Shown: piece by piece, positions 6,158 to 7,469 of the stretch | Position numbering within the stretch: the first letter of the stretch is position 1 | Layout of the letters: every line of letters begins with the position of its first letter | NCBI GenBank assembly: GCA_945876305.1 | Contig: CAMCOB010000068.1 | Span: forward strand, 1-7,469 | DNA length: 7,469 bases | DNA from: Bifidobacterium breve | GTDB taxonomy: Bacteria; Actinomycetota; Thermoleophilia; Miltoncostaeales; Miltoncostaeaceae | Reading direction: 5' to 3' | Notes under the pieces: generated by a model | Seen by the model: the letters and a program-made list of their open reading frames with translations, nothing else | The model's database searches: none | What the model was told of the DNA's origin: nothing | Translations under genes and position numbers: made by a program

Positions 6158-6594
6158 CGCGACGTCATCTCTCACTCGTCCCGGACTCCACGGGAACACC
6201 CTCTCCGGCAGGCCCGTCCGCGGCCATGCCCCGCCCCCATCGGCGGGGGGGTCGGCCGGCAGGCGGACGGGCCGCAGGCCTTGCCGCCCTCGCCGCCGGC
6301 CTTACGCTCGGCCTCATGTCGGGCGGGGCCAGCACGCTGCTCACCCATCCCGGTGATGCCGGTGCGGTGCTGATACCCCTCGCAGGTGCCATCGGCATCA
6401 TGATCGCGGCGGCATTCCGCAGCCGCGCGGTGGCCCAGCGCCGCCGCCGCCTCGCCATCCGTGGCCGCGAGCGCATGCGCGCCCACGAACAGGCGCTTCG
6501 CCCAAAGCCGGTCCTCATCCACTCGCGCGAGACGTTCCGTCTGGTCGTCATCGCCACCGAGCCCGTCGCGACGCCCACAAGGCGCGCGGCGTAG
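6151..6594 (+). CDS. Hypothetical small membrane protein, divergent from mraZ
   Basis: I do not recognise this 147-residue protein. It has a cytoplasm-like N-terminal part rich in Pro, Arg and Gly (1-39), a hydrophobic Ala/Gly/Leu segment (about 40-63), a second one (about 71-89), then a strongly basic stretch with four consecutive arginines (about 97-100) and a C-terminal tail of about 45 residues ending TRRAA. The arginines flanking both helices suggest both ends face the cytoplasm (a hairpin topology), an inference from the positive-inside rule. No LysM domain or catalytic motif is seen. Start choice: ATG 6151 follows a TANNNT by 7 nt; the frame is open upstream to 5959 but would read through the promoter region. 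A LexA-box-like site upstream raises the possibility of DNA-damage control, and its position next to dcw the possibility of a role at the envelope or septum; both are speculative. A hairpin follows the stop. Confidence 0.75.
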   Translation: MNTRRHLSLVPDSTGTPSPAGPSAAMPRPHRRGGRPAGGRAAGLAALAAGLTLGLMSGGASTLLTHPGDAGAVLIPLAGAIGIMIAAAFRSRAVAQRRRRLAIRGRERMRAHEQALRPKPVLIHSRETFRLVVIATEPVATPTRRAA

Positions 6595-6603
6595 GGCCCA
6601 GGT

Positions 6604-6630
6604 GCTGGGGGGTTCCATCCACCCCCCGGC
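6604..6630 (+). terminator. GC-rich hairpin, probable terminator of the 6151 gene
   Basis: Ten nt after the TAG at 6592-6594 lies a hairpin with six consecutive G-C pairs (6607-6612 with 6622-6627), extended by T6613-A6621 inside and by T6606-G6628, C6605-G6629 and G6604-C6630 outside, around a 7-nt loop. No proper T-run follows (only GTTT about 10 nt later), so it would be a U-tract-poor terminator of the kind common in high-GC Gram-positives. Confidence 0.55.
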
Positions 6631-6666
6631 GCTCGGGTCAGTTTCCCCGTGGGCAGAGTGGCCGTC

Positions 6667-6762
6667 ATGAGTCGACGGCACTCCCCCACATTCCACATCG
6701 TTGCAGTGGGCGTGCTCGCGCTCACCGGCATGGCGATGGCCTCTCCACGCGCACCGATGTGA
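6667..6762 (+). CDS. Doubtful 31-codon ORF resembling a signal peptide; possible remnant of a secreted protein
   Basis: The 31 residues look like a complete signal peptide: a basic start (MSRRHS), a hydrophobic core (about 11-25) and an AMA-S cleavage-like end, followed by TGA at 6760-6762. A protein of signal peptide only is odd. In the next frame an open stretch runs from about 6747 to the TAG at 6894-6896 and encodes a polar, Thr/Asn/Asp-rich sequence with one Cys, as in small secreted proteins. One base gained or lost near 6745 would join the two into roughly 76 residues. No TANNNT near the ATG and no good SD were found. It may be a decayed gene, a sequencing frameshift or chance. Confidence 0.25.
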   Translation: MSRRHSPTFHIVAVGVLALTGMAMASPRAPM

Positions 6763-6893
6763 CATCCGCCGGAGCGAACACCACCGGCATCAGTGAATGC
6801 AACGACGACGCCCGCGGCACCGCGCCGGTTGGCCACTGGCCTCACACACCTGCTGTGGCCATAGATTCTCGCCGCATCAGCAACACAACGGCG

Positions 6894-6899
6894 TAGCGT
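6894..6899 (+). promoter_or_regulatory. -10 element of leaderless-type promoter for the metallophosphoesterase gene
   Basis: TAGCGT fits TANNNT and lies 7 nt before ATG 6907, the same spacing as at 6138-6151. No SD is present before the ATG. No clear -35 is seen. An alternative -10, TAGATT at 6862-6867, would give a leader of about 32 nt. Confidence 0.5.
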
Positions 6900-6906
6900 C
6901 CGCAGT

Positions 6907-7469
6907 ATGAGTGTGAATGGACGCCTCGCGGTGTTCGGCGACATCCACGGCAACGTGGCTGCCCTGGATGCTGTGATCGCTGCGATCGGGGCCGCGGGAA
7001 TCACCGACGCTATCTGTACCGGCGACATCGTGATGCGCGGCACCGAGCCCGAAGAGTGCATCGCGCGAATGCGGGCCACTGGCTGGCCCATCGTGGGCGG
7101 CAACACCGATCGCAAGGTGTCGAACAAGACGCTGAAGCCCGACACCGAACTTCGCGGCATGCGCCCCGGCACGCGCACCTGGACGCGCGCCGTACTGAGT
7201 GATGCCGATGCCCAGTGGCTGGGATCGCTGCCCGCGATGGTGGAGGCCGACCTAGGGCCGCACCGCCTGGTGGCCATTCACGGAGACCGCACCGTGCCCC
7301 CCGGCAAGGTGGCCCACGACGCCAACGACTCGGATCTGGTGGCCATGATGGATGCGCTGGGCGCAGATGTGCTGGTCGCCGCCCATACCCATGCGCCCAT
7401 GCTGCGCCGGGTGAGGGGCCGGCTCATCATCAACCCCGGAAGCGTGGGCGAGGGCACGGTCGACGACCA
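6907..7469 (+). CDS. Metallophosphoesterase of the YfcE / Metallophos_2 type (partial, 3' end outside window)
   Basis: This is a calcineurin-like metallophosphoesterase, presumably a cytoplasmic phosphodiesterase or phosphatase with two metal ions; the substrate cannot be told from sequence. The first 187 codons are present and the frame is open at the right edge. The metal-binding motifs occur in order: GDIHGN (11-16, D12 and H14), GDIV (39-42, D40), GNTD (65-68, N66, a GNHD variant), IHGD (124-127, H125), AHTH (159-162, H160 and H162, usually GHTH), then the family's NPGSVG (176-181). Only a short C-terminal part should be missing. No signal peptide or membrane helix is seen. ATG 6907 puts the first motif at residue 11, as expected, and follows a TANNNT by 7 nt. 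It probably forms its own transcription unit, with no visible link to the dcw operon. Confidence 0.93.
   Translation, partial: MSVNGRLAVFGDIHGNVAALDAVIAAIGAAGITDAICTGDIVMRGTEPEECIARMRATGWPIVGGNTDRKVSNKTLKPDTELRGMRPGTRTWTRAVLSDADAQWLGSLPAMVEADLGPHRLVAIHGDRTVPPGKVAHDANDSDLVAMMDALGADVLVAAHTHAPMLRRVRGRLIINPGSVGEGTVDD

Larger units (their letters stand above)
6595..6906. other. Intergenic region between the membrane-protein gene and the metallophosphoesterase
   Basis: These 312 bases hold the hairpin at 6604-6630, the doubtful signal-peptide ORF at 6667-6762, an overlapping open stretch to 6896, and two TANNNT elements close to the next gene (6862-6867 and 6894-6899). I see no RNA gene, insertion sequence or direct repeat here. 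Confidence 0.6.

Noticed and set aside
5977..6168. A 63-codon minus-strand frame whose end has tryptophans spaced 4, 3, 4, 3, 4 residues, like a heptad of a Trp-rich microprotein.
   Set aside because: The 12/9-bp TGGG spacing creates this pattern automatically when read in this frame. The position upstream of mraZ and the known MraZ motif explain it better. Non-triplet indels between boxes in relatives would confirm the rejection; preserved frame with synonymous changes would revive it.
6165..7277. A long (370-codon) minus-strand open frame.
   Set aside because: It lies antisense to the membrane-protein and metallophosphoesterase genes and crosses their intergenic region. Its translation is Arg/Ala/Pro-rich without domain character, as expected of shadow frames in GC-rich DNA.

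Overview
The window is GC-rich bacterial DNA holding the start of a division and cell-wall (dcw) operon on the minus strand, plus two plus-strand genes running away from it. The gene order mraZ-rsmH-ftsL-ftsI-murE-murF, a MurE with the DNPR signature of meso-diaminopimelate ligases, short TANNNT-to-ATG leaders without Shine-Dalgarno sequences, and a Gram-positive-type LexA-box candidate all suggest an Actinomycetota-like organism. The class cannot be fixed from the sequence alone.

Region 1-5965 (minus strand) is the operon. Read from right to left it holds mraZ (regulator), rsmH (16S rRNA methyltransferase), an ftsL-like bitopic protein, ftsI (septal transpeptidase), murE and the first 290 codons of murF, which runs off the left edge. 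Three junctions (mraZ/rsmH, rsmH/ftsL, murE/murF) are ATGA stop-start overlaps. ftsL/ftsI overlap by 20 nt, and only ftsI/murE has a small gap. The genes are therefore probably co-transcribed and translationally coupled. MurE and MurF build the UDP-MurNAc-pentapeptide, while FtsI with FtsL cross-links septal peptidoglycan.

Region 5966-6150 is a dense divergent regulatory region. On the mraZ side, three tandem 21-bp iterons carry six TGGG boxes with strictly alternating 12/9-bp spacing, the expected kind of MraZ operator. A good -35 hexamer lies inside the array, and the -10 sits 8 nt from the mraZ ATG. On the other side, a LexA/SOS-box-like palindrome covers the -35 position of a leaderless-type promoter for a 147-residue predicted two-helix membrane protein (6151-6594) that I do not recognise.

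Region 6595-6906 holds a hairpin terminator candidate, a doubtful signal-peptide-like fragment that may be a decayed secreted gene, and the promoter of the last gene. Region 6907-7469 is a YfcE-type metallophosphoesterase cut by the right edge. No tRNA, rRNA, CRISPR array or mobile element was seen.
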